This document shows, piece by piece, positions 16,373 through 24,617 of a DNA stretch of 64,000 nt. The position numbers and the translations under genes were made by a program. The stretch comes from Paenibacillus sp. SYP-B3998 (GTDB lineage: Bacteria > Bacillota > Bacilli > Paenibacillales > NBRC-103111): positions 1-64,000 of the forward strand of contig NZ_JAAIKC010000002.1 in assembly GCF_010820665.1 (NCBI RefSeq), in the 5' to 3' direction. Positions within the stretch are counted from its first letter, which is position 1. The number at the start of each line of letters is the position of its first letter. Below the pieces are notes generated by a model. It did no database searches, was not told the origin of the DNA, and was given only the letters and a program-made list of their open reading frames with translations.

Positions 16373-16894
16373 TTAATCATAACCACAGCCAAATTCACAA
16401 ATAAAAAATACTTTTTCTGTTTCGCCAAAACAGTGATGACACGCATATAAATCAATTACTTCTATTAAGCTTGCCAGGCTATGTTGAGTTTTAAATAGCT
16501 CAATTTGTGCTTTAGGAAACTCATTATGATCTAACCAAGCTGCTACCTCATTGATAAATTCCAAAGGACTATACTGCTTTATGTTTACATTTTTGTGATG
16601 TCTGGGAATCCAAATAGTTTTTAAAAGCTCAGCCCATCTTTCTTCTGCTATTGACTCCTCATCCAGATTCCATTCATTTTCGGAATAAAGCCATTTTATA
16701 AACAATACGCTATATGCTTGCTGATAATCATTAACATAAGACTTATTAATAGATAGATAATTCACACCAACTGGATATATAAATGAATCTATCTCATCAA
16801 ACACATACTTTCTTAAATCAACTGCTGAAGCTATTTCAGAAAAATAATCAACATCATTTAATAACTCTGTAATACTATCAATTATTTTATTCAT
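16373..16894 (-). CDS. Hypothetical protein, 173 aa
   Basis: This soluble acidic protein is not recognised. It is mostly helical, with a C-terminal Cys cluster (ACHHCFGE and CEFGCGY, about residues 150-172) that could bind zinc. A GAGGTG ribosome site lies 9 nt before the ATG. The site overlaps the stop codon of DUF255 fragment C, so translation may be coupled to that fragment. An immunity or stress role is possible but nothing in the sequence proves it. Confidence 0.6.
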   Translation of the reverse strand: MNKIIDSITELLNDVDYFSEIASAVDLRKYVFDEIDSFIYPVGVNYLSINKSYVNDYQQAYSVLFIKWLYSENEWNLDEESIAEERWAELLKTIWIPRHHKNVNIKQYSPLEFINEVAAWLDHNEFPKAQIELFKTQHSLASLIEVIDLYACHHCFGETEKVFFICEFGCGYD

Positions 16895-16906
16895 TCTTCG
16901 GTCACC

Positions 16907-17023
16907 TCAAAACTTCAATGCTTCTTCGCTCCAAGGAACCCAGTCCACTTGATTATAAGCATGTTGAAGTAAGTATGGCGATTTCTCAGCAATTAATCTA
17001 TTGGTTTTTTTGTTCGTTGTCAT
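16907..17023 (-). pseudogene. DUF255 (YyaL-like) 5' fragment, copy C
   Basis: ATG at 17023. It reads [20 protein letters not shown] and [11 protein letters not shown], then stops at 16907, so it breaks about 17 codons earlier than A, B and D. It is more diverged from A and B than they are from each other. The upstream region (17040-17080) looks like a preserved promoter region. The next gene (start 16894) is in the same direction with its ribosome site overlapping this stop. Confidence 0.8.
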
Positions 17024-17243
17024 GGGGCATCACTCCTTGGTTTTTTGGATATTTTTGTCGATAAATTGAGATTAGCATACCTTACAACAAAAAGAAAAAC
17101 CCATGTCTGTTGACATAAGTTTTGATTATGAGCTTGACAACCCATCTCTGTTGTTTTGGTTGCCGATCTCGGCGGACTTTGGGTGGGAAACAATCTCCTG
17201 ACCTCATCGCGCCTTCGCAGCGCTCTCCTGCACTTGTCACCAC

Positions 17244-17924
17244 TTATATAGACTTGGCAAGTCGGAATCCAAGGTCCTCGATGGTAAATGTCGGGTGACT
17301 GCGACGACGACACGAAGCCCCACAACCTCTGGCCTCTTCAGCCCAACTACCACCGCGAAAAATTCGGTAGGAGCCATATACGTTCTGATCGTATAAATCC
17401 CAACACCACTCCCAAACATTCCCTAACATATCATACAGCCCCCATGCATTCGGTTCCTTTCTTCCTACTTCATGGATCGTGCCATCAGAATTTTCATTAT
17501 ACCAGGCAATCTTATCAAGCTCTCCGTATCTATATCCTGTAGTTCCTGCTTTACATGCGTACTGCCATTCCGCTTCGGAAGGGAGGCGATAGCCATCTGA
17601 TTCCCAATCACAGATGATATTTTCACCATCATTACTTATCGAATAACACTCCTTCAAACCAACTTTCTGAGAAAGTAGATTACAAAAAGAAATTGCATCA
17701 TTCCATGATATATTCACAACCGGATTTTGATCTCCGTCATAAGAAGTAGATGATTTTTGTGAAATGGCAAAATAAAGTTCCTTAGTGACAGGATACCGGG
17801 CAAGAAGAAACGGTTGTATGTCAACCTTCCATTTAGATGTTGTTCGATCGTCCCTTAAATCTATTTCTCCACCAGGAACTTTTACCATCGGATAATCAAC
17901 AAGACTCTGTAATACATTGGACAC
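17244..17924 (-). CDS. SUMF1/formylglycine-generating-enzyme-like protein
   Basis: The 226-aa protein has the SUMF1 fold: MVKVPGGEIDL near the N-terminus, PVVNISWNDAISFCNLLS (about 68-85), GYRLPSEAEWQYACKAGT (about 111-128), NAWGLYDMLGNVWEWCWDLY (about 158-177), RIFRGGSW (about 187-194) and DLGFRLAK at the end. The Cys pair of true formylglycine-generating enzymes after RGGSW is not in its usual form (here Cys201 and Cys205 in GCGASC). No sulfatase gene is near. It may be a non-catalytic or other SUMF1-type oxidase. The start is an ATG 28 nt after the stop of the DUF4180 gene. Confidence 0.85.
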   Translation of the reverse strand: MSNVLQSLVDYPMVKVPGGEIDLRDDRTTSKWKVDIQPFLLARYPVTKELYFAISQKSSTSYDGDQNPVVNISWNDAISFCNLLSQKVGLKECYSISNDGENIICDWESDGYRLPSEAEWQYACKAGTTGYRYGELDKIAWYNENSDGTIHEVGRKEPNAWGLYDMLGNVWEWCWDLYDQNVYGSYRIFRGGSWAEEARGCGASCRRRSHPTFTIEDLGFRLAKSI

Positions 17925-17951
17925 TCCATCTTCCTCCTAGTCTGTCTTGTG

Positions 17952-18317
17952 TTAACCGCTGCTCAATTTATCAATAGCTTCTTGTTCATTTGACAAGAAA
18001 AAGATATCCTTCCCTTTGTTACACTCATAGATGAAATCCTTCAAGCTTTGACTTGAAAAGACAGTAAAATCACCAACTATTGCAACTTTCATACGATAAT
18101 TTATAAATTTTTGTAATATTTCTCCTGCAAGTCGTGTTTTTAAATCGAAAAAGTCCTCACTTAATGCCGATTGATTTAAAATTATACAATCACATCCTGC
18201 TTCATATTGTACAGTTGCCATTAGATCTAATGCCGACTGAACATCCGTTATCAATATTTCGTTGCTTTCAACGACGGCAATTTCTACATCGTTCTTTTTG
18301 ATTGTAATTAATTTCAT
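17952..18317 (-). CDS. DUF4180 domain protein
   Basis: The 121-aa protein matches DUF4180: MKLITIKKNDVEIAVV at the start, ITDVQSALDLMA (about 23-34), FFDLKTRLAGEILQKF (about 57-72), YRMKVAIVGDF (about 75-85) and LKDFIYECNKG. I use the ATG at 18317 because GGAGGACGAAT lies directly upstream; the in-frame reading to 18341 has none. It follows a TetR gene by about 20 nt and precedes the SUMF1 gene, forming a likely three-gene operon. The DUF4180 fold recalls STAS-like domains, but its function is unknown. Confidence 0.85.
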   Translation of the reverse strand: MKLITIKKNDVEIAVVESNEILITDVQSALDLMATVQYEAGCDCIILNQSALSEDFFDLKTRLAGEILQKFINYRMKVAIVGDFTVFSSQSLKDFIYECNKGKDIFFLSNEQEAIDKLSSG

Positions 18318-18337
18318 ATTCGTCCTCCATCCGTCGT

Positions 18338-18991
18338 TCAACCTTTAGTTAATCTTCTGACATAATCCTCACAGATATATCGATTATCCTCATTATTTAA
18401 TGGAGGGATATTCGCTACTCTAAAGAAGCTTAGTCCAACCACCATCGCCAGAAGGCCGTAAGCGGCGCTTTTGGAATCGTCCACCCTCATATGCCCCGAC
18501 ATGTTGCCGTAATCAAAGATCCTCGCAATGCCGTGAAGATCTTCCGTATAGCTCTTGGATACTACTTCTTGTAAATTGCGATCCAATACAGCTTTGGAGA
18601 AGAACTGAAGAAAAAGCTTGGCTTGATCTTCATGCGGGATAAACATCCTCTCAATCCCATCAAGTTCCGAGACATTGACCGTCTTTTGCCTATCATCGCT
18701 ATATGGCGGGAGGATGTGCTTCAGCGTGACATCGATCATCTCCTCAGCTGGCATTATTTTCTGGATTTCTGACTGGATCTTTAAACCATAATAGGCTAAG
18801 AACGACTTGAAAGCTTCTATGATCAAGTTATTTTTATTCTTAAAATAATAAGTGACAACGCCCTTTGAGCAGTCCGCATACTCAGCGACCTTATCTAGCG
18901 TCATGCCATCAATCCCGTGTCTACTGATACAAATTAGTGTGGCGTTAATTACGTCTGCTCGACGCTTTGGCTCCATTCCTACTTTAGGCAT
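18338..18991 (-). CDS. TetR-family regulator
   Basis: The 217-aa protein has an N-terminal helix-turn-helix (RADVINATLICISRHGIDGM then LDKVAEYADCSKGVVTYYFK, about residues 11-52). A larger ligand-binding helical domain follows, resembling the BetI-like C-terminal type. GAGGAGGAG precedes the ATG. It is the first gene of a unit with DUF4180 and SUMF1. The leader at 19015-19035 contains a possible short operator (CTGAACAGTCGG), so autoregulation is likely, but the target and ligand are unknown. Confidence 0.88.
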   Translation of the reverse strand: MPKVGMEPKRRADVINATLICISRHGIDGMTLDKVAEYADCSKGVVTYYFKNKNNLIIEAFKSFLAYYGLKIQSEIQKIMPAEEMIDVTLKHILPPYSDDRQKTVNVSELDGIERMFIPHEDQAKLFLQFFSKAVLDRNLQEVVSKSYTEDLHGIARIFDYGNMSGHMRVDDSKSAAYGLLAMVVGLSFFRVANIPPLNNEDNRYICEDYVRRLTKG

Positions 18992-19119
18992 TTTTCTCCT
19001 CCTCGTTCATCCGATTTTTTTATACTGAACAGTCGGAATAAATAAAATATATACATAATTCCCCTTTATGTCAAACCAGGATTCGATTAATACGATAAAA
19101 GGGTAGAAAAGGGAGTAAA

Positions 19120-19245
19120 TCAGTTCTCCTTGATTTTACTGATTTTTTCTCTGCTCAATGGCCTTTTACCCATGACAACCTTCATCATTTCTTCTTCTAC
19201 TGCCGAGAGCTCATTCGTCCCCATCTTCCAAAAAGAGATCGCGCT
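19120..19245 (-). pseudogene. C-terminal remnant of an unrecognised protein
   Basis: The minus-strand frame reads LFSAISFWKMGTNELSAVEE, EMMKVVMGKRPLSREKISKI and stops at 19120. It looks like the cytosolic tail of a transporter but is too short to assign. It starts immediately after the terminator-like hairpin of the ABC operon. Confidence 0.35.
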
Positions 19246-19290
19246 AAATAAACCCAGTACCGCATCGGTGCTGGGTATGTTGTTTATTTG
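19243..19290 (-). terminator. Terminator of the ABC exporter operon
   Basis: CCCAGTACC and GGTGCTGGG arms with a GCAT loop lie inside a larger A/T-rich inverted repeat (AAATAAAC...GTTTATTT). It lies about 110 nt beyond the stop of the permease gene. Confidence 0.6.
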
Positions 19291-19402
19291 AAAAAATAAA
19301 ATGAGTTGAGTGGATTATTATGATTTTTGACAATTCAAATTTAGCATTACAAATATGAAAATGAAAAACTCATACCAGACGGGCCTGTGCTCGCTAACAC
19401 AA

Positions 19403-20191
19403 TTATTCATTGTTAAATTTTTTATTGGAAATCCAAAAGATCGTTATAATGAAGCTTAGTACAATCCATATAAGTACCACTAAAACATTCCATGTTACGT
19501 TGGGGTTGACTGCTCCTGTAATTAAAACTTCCATGGCTTGTTTACTCATACTTGCTGGATTCATAAAATCTGTAAGAGAACTCAAACCTAGTACAATTCT
19601 ACAGCCCAGTAAGAATACAATTGAAATTAATGCAATCATACCTTGGCTATTAATAATAGTGCTTATCATCGTAGTGAAAGTTACCATAAACAGAACCCAA
19701 AACAAATAGAACAACGAAGCTATTATCGCGTCCACAAAATTAACATTTGTAAACAACAAATTAACATACACATATGAAATCAAATAACCTAACACTACAC
19801 TACAAGCAACAAATATGTAATTGGCAATTATTTTCCCACCTATGTACGATACTACAGTGACCGGTCTTGTAAGAATAAAAGCCAACATACCATTGACTTT
19901 ATCTGTCTGTAAGACCCCCATCATCGAAATTGCAAGTATTATAACCCCTAACTGATCAAATTGAGCAGCTAAAGTACTTGCGAGTACTTCCCCACCTTTC
20001 TGAGCAGCCATACTAGGATCAATTGTGATACCTTGTGCTCCACCGAGTGATTTTAATATGGAGGGTAAATAATGACTAACAACTGGTTGAGTTACTCCTA
20101 AAAATATAAATACTAGAGGCAGCCAAACAACTTTAAATTCACGTACCATTTGAACAAATTCTTTTTTCATTAGCACATTAAAATTATTCAT
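19403..20191 (-). CDS. ABC-2 type permease (YxlG-like)
   Basis: The 262-aa integral membrane protein has about six hydrophobic segments (near residues 22-40, 82-100, 112-145, 155-182, 185-205, 235-255) and a large extracytoplasmic loop after the first, as in ABC-2 permeases. Its ATG overlaps the last codons of the ATPase gene by 4 nt, so the two are translationally coupled and surely form one exporter. The gene order (PLDc_N protein, ATPase, permease) equals the yxlEFG part of the Bacillus subtilis sigY operon. Substrate unknown. Confidence 0.88.
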   Translation of the reverse strand: MNNFNVLMKKEFVQMVREFKVVWLPLVFIFLGVTQPVVSHYLPSILKSLGGAQGITIDPSMAAQKGGEVLASTLAAQFDQLGVIILAISMMGVLQTDKVNGMLAFILTRPVTVVSYIGGKIIANYIFVACSVVLGYLISYVYVNLLFTNVNFVDAIIASLFYLFWVLFMVTFTTMISTIINSQGMIALISIVFLLGCRIVLGLSSLTDFMNPASMSKQAMEVLITGAVNPNVTWNVLVVLIWIVLSFIITIFWISNKKFNNE

Positions 20192-21093
20192 TTTTCCACC
20201 ACCAATTTCATGAATATCTCTTCTAATGTATCGTTATTGACTTCAAACTTTACGAGGTCAACCTGATGTTCCAGAGCATTTCTTAGTAACTTATTCTTGT
20301 TAAAGGCTATATGTTCAACTTGTATTTTTATTTTATTTCCTACTACCTCTACATCCTTTACATAGTTCAGATTTTTCAACACTTCCATCCATTCTTGATC
20401 GATAGATGTAACTTCAAAAATTATTTTATTTTCGCTATTACGGTTTAACAAGTCGGAGATAGTTGTATCTTCAATTTTTTGCCCATTTTTGATTATAATA
20501 AATCTTTCACATATTTCTTCTGCATCACTTAATATATGCGTCGACAATAAAATCGTCGTCTCTCTCTTGATTTCTTCGATTAGATTCAGTACTTCTCTTC
20601 GACCAATTGGGTCTAATGCCGATACCGGCTCATCCATTACAATCAATGATGGTTTGTGTAACAACGCCTGTGCAATGCCAAGTCTCTGTTTCATTCCACC
20701 TGAAAATGTTCCAACTTTTGAATTCTCTTCTCCACTTAACCCTACTTTCGATAATATTTCTGGGATAGCCTTTGTTAATTCTTCTTTTCTTAATCCTGAT
20801 AGTTCCCCCATAAAAGCAAGTGTTTCTTGTGCAGTCATCCAATGATAAAAGTTAGGGTATTGTGGTAAGTAGCCAATTTCCTTTTTCATTTGCGAAATTT
20901 TCTTTCCGTTAAGCAATACTTCTCCCCTTGTAGGATTAGTAATATCTGAAATAACTTTGATGAGTGTCGATTTACCAGCCCCATTCGGCCCTATCAATCC
21001 CACACATTCTCCAGATTGTAAAACCATTGAAAAGTTAGTTACAGCCGTTCTTGCTTTATATGTTTTAGTAACATTTTTGACTTCTAATTTCAT
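20188..21093 (-). CDS. ABC transporter ATPase (YxlF-like)
   Basis: The 301-aa ATPase has Walker A GPNGAGKST (about 35-43), Q-loop LPQYPNF, signature FSGGMKQRLG (about 130-139), Walker B LIVMDEPVSALDP (about 150-162) and the switch His in LLSTHILS. A C-terminal extension of about 80 residues ends in DTLEEIFMKLV, as in drug or peptide exporters. It overlaps its neighbours on both sides by 4 nt. It powers the permease encoded next. Substrate unknown. Confidence 0.93.
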   Translation of the reverse strand: MKLEVKNVTKTYKARTAVTNFSMVLQSGECVGLIGPNGAGKSTLIKVISDITNPTRGEVLLNGKKISQMKKEIGYLPQYPNFYHWMTAQETLAFMGELSGLRKEELTKAIPEILSKVGLSGEENSKVGTFSGGMKQRLGIAQALLHKPSLIVMDEPVSALDPIGRREVLNLIEEIKRETTILLSTHILSDAEEICERFIIIKNGQKIEDTTISDLLNRNSENKIIFEVTSIDQEWMEVLKNLNYVKDVEVVGNKIKIQVEHIAFNKNKLLRNALEHQVDLVKFEVNNDTLEEIFMKLVVEK

Positions 21094-21353
21094 ATTCTTT
21101 CACGGTCCTTTCTACCAATAACAAAGTACATAATCGGACCAAACATGTTTAGAAAAATAATAATGAGACTCCATAGCCAAACATTTTTCCTCGTTTTTCT
21201 ATGCTTGTATAAATCCATTAATGCGATTAGGATCAAAATCATTCCTATAGCAAAGACCGGTAAAATAACCGGTAACAAGGGCATGAAATCAATTTTTTTT
21301 AATTCGTTCCACCCGTAATGCATTTGCAAATCAACCAGCTCCCCTAAAGTCAT
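21090..21353 (-). CDS. PLDc_N-domain membrane protein (YxlE-like)
   Basis: The 87-aa protein has two transmembrane segments (about 23-45 and 57-78) and the PLDc_N pattern with WLWSLIIIFLNMFGPIMYFV and a terminal GRKD. Such proteins accompany YxlF/YxlG-type ABC exporters; in Bacillus subtilis YxlE modulates the anti-sigma complex of SigY. No sigY or yxlCD is visible here. It is the first gene of the three-gene unit, and a perfect palindrome lies upstream. Confidence 0.8.
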   Translation of the reverse strand: MTLGELVDLQMHYGWNELKKIDFMPLLPVILPVFAIGMILILIALMDLYKHRKTRKNVWLWSLIIIFLNMFGPIMYFVIGRKDRERI

Positions 21354-21366
21354 TGTTAATCATATT

Positions 21367-21394
21367 ATGTTATCATTATCGATAATGATAACAT
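21367..21394. promoter_or_regulatory. Perfect 28-bp palindrome (operator O1)
   Basis: Arms ATGTTATCATTATC and GATAATGATAACAT are fully complementary with no spacer. It lies 13 bp upstream of the ABC operon start codon. It is likely the operator of the divergent HTH regulator. Confidence 0.75.
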
Positions 21395-21453
21395 ACAAAC
21401 GTAGAATGTTACACTTTTTTTCGAATATTGTTTTTATTCTTATTGTTATTTAC

Positions 21454-21471
21454 AATGATAATATTATCATT
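21454..21471. promoter_or_regulatory. 18-bp palindrome (operator O2)
   Basis: AATGATAAT and ATTATCATT form a perfect palindrome sharing the ATTATCATT core with O1. It lies 41 bp before the regulator start. Two sites between divergent genes suggest joint control of both units. Confidence 0.7.
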
Positions 21472-21512
21472 ATAGATAATTACGAGATATTTTTATGATT
21501 GGGGAGATAAAA

Positions 21513-22058
21513 ATGGTTAATAAAGCTGAAATTATCCTGCACCCCGTAAGGATGAAGATTTCTCAAGTTTTAATGAGAAACAAAGAAAATGGACTGACTC
21601 CACTAGAAATGGTAAAAATCATTAACGATGTGCCTCAGGCAACTCTATATAGACATATACAAGTTATGTTAGATGCTGGAGTTATCCGCATTTTGAAAGA
21701 AAAAAAAGTGAGATCCATTTCCGAAAAATACTACACTTTAAATCAAGAAGCAGCCCGAATTAGTGCAGCTGAATGGAGAAATTCTTCAAGTAAGGAAAAG
21801 ATGGATTATATTTCGTATTACCAATTATCGCTTATGACTCAATATCAAAACTATCTTACCAAATTAGAAGAACAAGATCGCTCAGATGATGGTTCAACTT
21901 TCTCACTTGTAGAATTGAAGCTTGATAATGAAAATTTTATAAAGTTTCAAAATGAATTAAACGACCTAATGATAAAATACTACAACACTTCTAACAAAAG
22001 TAATGATCTAGATGTACAAATTCGAACGATTGCCGTTACCATTATTCCAGAATCCTAA
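21513..22058 (+). CDS. HTH regulator of the adjacent ABC exporter
   Basis: The 181-aa protein has an ArsR/HTH_20-type winged helix in its N-terminal half: ILHPVRMKISQVLMRNKENG, LTPLEMVKIINDVPQATLYR and HIQVMLDAGVIRILKE. A helical C-terminal part probably mediates dimerisation. The start at 21513 is preferred because GGGGAG lies 7 nt upstream; the frame is open to 21495. It is divergent from the ABC operon, and both palindromic operators lie between them, so local control is very likely. A terminator follows. Confidence 0.85.
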   Translation: MVNKAEIILHPVRMKISQVLMRNKENGLTPLEMVKIINDVPQATLYRHIQVMLDAGVIRILKEKKVRSISEKYYTLNQEAARISAAEWRNSSSKEKMDYISYYQLSLMTQYQNYLTKLEEQDRSDDGSTFSLVELKLDNENFIKFQNELNDLMIKYYNTSNKSNDLDVQIRTIAVTIIPES

Positions 22059-22070
22059 AATAGAAAATTC

Positions 22071-22119
22071 AAAAAACATGATGCCACTCTACTTGAATTT
22101 GGGATACATCATGTTTTTT
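22071..22119 (+). terminator. Terminator of the HTH regulator gene
   Basis: AAAAAACATGATG pairs with CATCATGTTTTTT across a 23-nt loop that may form a further small stem. The A and T runs make it usable from both sides. Confidence 0.75.
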
Positions 22120-22324
22120 CAATTATTTTCACATTCATAACAGAAATTTTGGTTTGCTTTTTTATTCTTCCGATCATCTTTTTCAGTAAGCGTCAAATAG
22201 TATGTAAAGTCCTAATGAATAGAAAACCATGTCTGAAGAACTGGGTTGTCCTTTAGAACAACCCTCAAGTATAATTGTTATAAACATAGATCAAACATAA
22301 TAACATCAGGGGGGAGGAATATAC

Positions 22325-22951
22325 ATGTTTGAGATATCTAGTTTAGTTTCGTTCGTGGTAGTCGTATTCGGTTTGTTTTTGATACCTGGTCCTGCTGTGC
22401 TTCTTACAGCTACACGTTCCATTCAGGGCGGTCGTAAAGCAGGCATAATGGCTGGACTTGGAATAGCAACAGGAGATTTAATTCATACTCTGTTTGCCGC
22501 TGCGGGACTTTCAGCCATTCTTATGACTTCCGCTGTCGCTTTCAATATCGTCAAGTTTTTGGGAGCAGCCTACTTGTTGTATTTGGGAATCCGTGCGATT
22601 TTGGAAAAACCAACAGATCCTCAGCTGCCAAAGATCTCTCAGGTTTCACCATTAAAGTCATACAAACTAGCTATATTTGTGGAAATGCTTAACCCGAAAA
22701 CAGCTCTTTTCTTTTTGGCATTTTTACCGCAGTTCGTCCACGCAGAACGAGGCGCGACCTTTGTTCAATTCTTAATTCTTGGATTGATCTTTGTATTTCT
22801 CGGCATCATCTATACCACCATGATTGCATTAGGTGTACGTGTACTCGGACGTGTTGTTAAGCGTATCGCTTGGATTGGTCGATGGAGTGGCAAGATTATC
22901 GGTTCGATCTATATTGCGCTTGGCCTGAAGGTAGCTTTTCAACAGAAGTGA
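22325..22951 (+). CDS. LysE/RhtB-family amino acid exporter
   Basis: The 208-aa protein has about six membrane segments. It carries the family pattern FLIPGPAVLLTATRSIQGGR (about 18-37), then GIATGDLIHTLFAAAGL and LNPKTALFFLAFLPQFV (about 120-136). A GGGGGGAGG ribosome site precedes the ATG. A promoter-like TATAAT occurs at about 22270. It is a single gene with its own terminator. The exported compound (amino acid, homoserine lactone or similar) cannot be deduced. Confidence 0.9.
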   Translation: MFEISSLVSFVVVVFGLFLIPGPAVLLTATRSIQGGRKAGIMAGLGIATGDLIHTLFAAAGLSAILMTSAVAFNIVKFLGAAYLLYLGIRAILEKPTDPQLPKISQVSPLKSYKLAIFVEMLNPKTALFFLAFLPQFVHAERGATFVQFLILGLIFVFLGIIYTTMIALGVRVLGRVVKRIAWIGRWSGKIIGSIYIALGLKVAFQQK

Positions 22952-22987
22952 CAGGGGAAATATATGAAGAAGTTACTAAGACAAAAA

Positions 22988-23023
22988 ACGCCCACACTAA
23001 CCATATAAGGTTGGCGTGGGTTT
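22988..23023 (+). terminator. Terminator of the LysE-type gene
   Basis: CCCACACTAACC and GGTTGGCGTGGG arms (two mismatches) are followed by TTT. Confidence 0.7.
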
Positions 23024-23162
23024 CATCATTTTTATGGACTACGTAAACCAAACAATAACTACCTCCATCTGTAAACAACCCAAGTTTACATAAAACATAT
23101 TGTCTAGCAACTCGACAATATCGCATTTTTATACAATAAATGTAAATGATAGCAAACAAATT

Positions 23163-23361
23163 AATAGGAAGGATCTAGAGCCTAAAGGTGTATTTATTAA
23201 AGAAGGCTTCGAAGAGACTGCTAAACAGTTGTAGGTTATAGATATCAAATTCTTAGTGATGGTTCGAAAAATGCGATTATAAATGATGAATACAGCTCCT
23301 ATGAAGTAATTTACTCATTCGGCTCTACTATGTGGAGTGTTAATCAACAAAAACCATCATA
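23163..23361 (+). pseudogene. Short gene remnant
   Basis: The frame reads NRKDLEPKGVFIKEGFEETA up to a TAG. A second frame then reads YRYQILSDGSKNAIINDEYS, SYEVIYSFGSTMWSVNQ to a stop. Both are protein-like. It is a broken gene of about 65 codons without a recognisable start, followed by a strong terminator. The family is not recognised. Confidence 0.45.
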
Positions 23362-23373
23362 AATCCAGAGTGC

Positions 23374-23407
23374 AAAAACGAGTACCTACATAAAGGTACT
23401 CGTTTTT
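23374..23407. terminator. Bidirectional terminator
   Basis: AAAAACGAGTACCT and AGGTACTCGTTTTT arms with a short loop. It serves the remnant on the plus strand and the stalk-domain gene on the minus strand. Confidence 0.9.
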
Positions 23408-23418
23408 ATTGTGAAACA

Positions 23419-23943
23419 TTAATTTTGAGAATAAACAAAGCTGACCTCCTTATTCATCGACCAAACACATATAGTAATCTCTTTTTCAGAATCATCTACT
23501 CCTTTTACAAAATAATATACGGGGATTCCATCCTTAGCCTCATCAGGAATTTGTTTTTTCTCATCATCGGTTAGAACTCTTATACTTGTGTCTGAATCAA
23601 CATGTTTCAACTGGTACTTCTCATAAGCGACAATTTTCGCTTGATCACGGGAAACATTTCGATGTCCAACTCCTGTAGTAGGAGGGGAATCAAATATTAA
23701 GGTATTCGTTTCAGAACTATAATCAACTCGGGAACCTAAATTATTGGCAACAAAACGGATCGGAGCATACATATGTCCATTATAGTTAAGTGAAGTATAT
23801 TCCTCATCTAATAGGATCTCGGCTCCATTAAAAACATACTTTACTGGAGAGTTAAAAACCTCTAATGTACTTGTTGAGGCAGATGAAACTGATGTAAATG
23901 TTAATGAAATTCCTAAAAACAAACCACCTATAACTCTTTTCAT
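23419..23943 (-). CDS. Secreted copper-amine-oxidase-type stalk domain protein
   Basis: The 174-aa protein has a signal peptide (residues 1-23, cleavage near ASTST). A stalk (copper amine oxidase N-terminal-like) module follows, with VFNGAEILLDEEY, YAPIRFVANNLGSRVDYSSE and NTLIFDSP (about 37-87). The remaining C-terminal half is unrecognised, with a Trp-rich strand near the end (ITICVWSMNKEVSFVY). Such stalk proteins are common cell-surface proteins in Paenibacillus. It is monocistronic and ends at a strong terminator. Confidence 0.8.
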   Translation of the reverse strand: MKRVIGGLFLGISLTFTSVSSASTSTLEVFNSPVKYVFNGAEILLDEEYTSLNYNGHMYAPIRFVANNLGSRVDYSSETNTLIFDSPPTTGVGHRNVSRDQAKIVAYEKYQLKHVDSDTSIRVLTDDEKKQIPDEAKDGIPVYYFVKGVDDSEKEITICVWSMNKEVSFVYSQN

Positions 23944-24037
23944 TTTAGCAACCCTTTCTTTTTATATCATACTATTAGACTGTTATTTCCCTCCTTTTGT
24001 TACATTCAGTTACCAAATAATATGATATTTCTCAATT

Positions 24038-24420
24038 CTTATGCATTTAGGCCATTCAGGACCCCAAGAGGTACATATTCAGTTCCGTCAATCGTCTTGT
24101 ACCCCATTGCAAGGACTGTGTGTCTGCCAAGTGATACTCCGTGTCTCTGTTTGGCATCGGTACAATTCCTGTACGAGCCACACCTGTTCTTGCTTCTGCT
24201 TCTGTTGAAGGTTTGTTAGTGAATGTCCCCTAATCGAATGGGAAATACGCTTGAGTGCAGCACCCGATCTTTTGCAATACTTTAAGACCATCCCGAATGT
24301 ACGCTCCAGAATCATATTCAGTGGTCCCTTCAAGCTCATACCATCTACTATGTTCTACCTGCCATAAGCCATATCTACCATCTGATTGTTACCGTATTCC
24401 GTTCCCAATAGGCATCTTAT
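24038..24420 (-). pseudogene. C1-family (papain-like) peptidase remnant
   Basis: One frame reads VEHSRWYELEGTTEYDSGAY, IRDGLKVLQKIGCCTQAYFP, FD, a TAG, then GTFTNKPSTEAEAR. Another frame downstream reads QRHGVSLGRHTVLAMGYKTI and DGTEYVPLGVLNGLNA to a stop at 24038. These match the middle of bacterial C1 peptidases (YDSGAYIRDGLKVLQ) and the HxVLAxGY active-site His region. A stop codon and at least one frameshift make it inactive. The N-terminus with the catalytic Cys is absent. Confidence 0.6.
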
Positions 24421-24617
24421 TATCTTAAATTTCTATTCATCTGGATATAACTACTTTTCCTTTGTTAAGATAACCTATCTATTCAACACTCTGTTTTGCG
24501 GATATTTGGTTTCCTTCTCTATCATTAACGATAAAAATTAAGTTTGTATGCAAATTAAACATGATTTCGAACAAGAAAGAATAAACTTGAATAATTCCAA
24601 ATAAAGGAGAATGTTAC

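Noticed and set aside
17020..17419. Frames overlapping the SUMF1 gene
   Set aside because: The SUMF1 frame contains all family motifs; the others are shadows.
21367..21394. Fur box assignment for the 28-bp palindrome
   Set aside because: Composition is similar to Fur sites, but the half-site order and the adjacent HTH gene fit a local operator better; Fur binding is not excluded.
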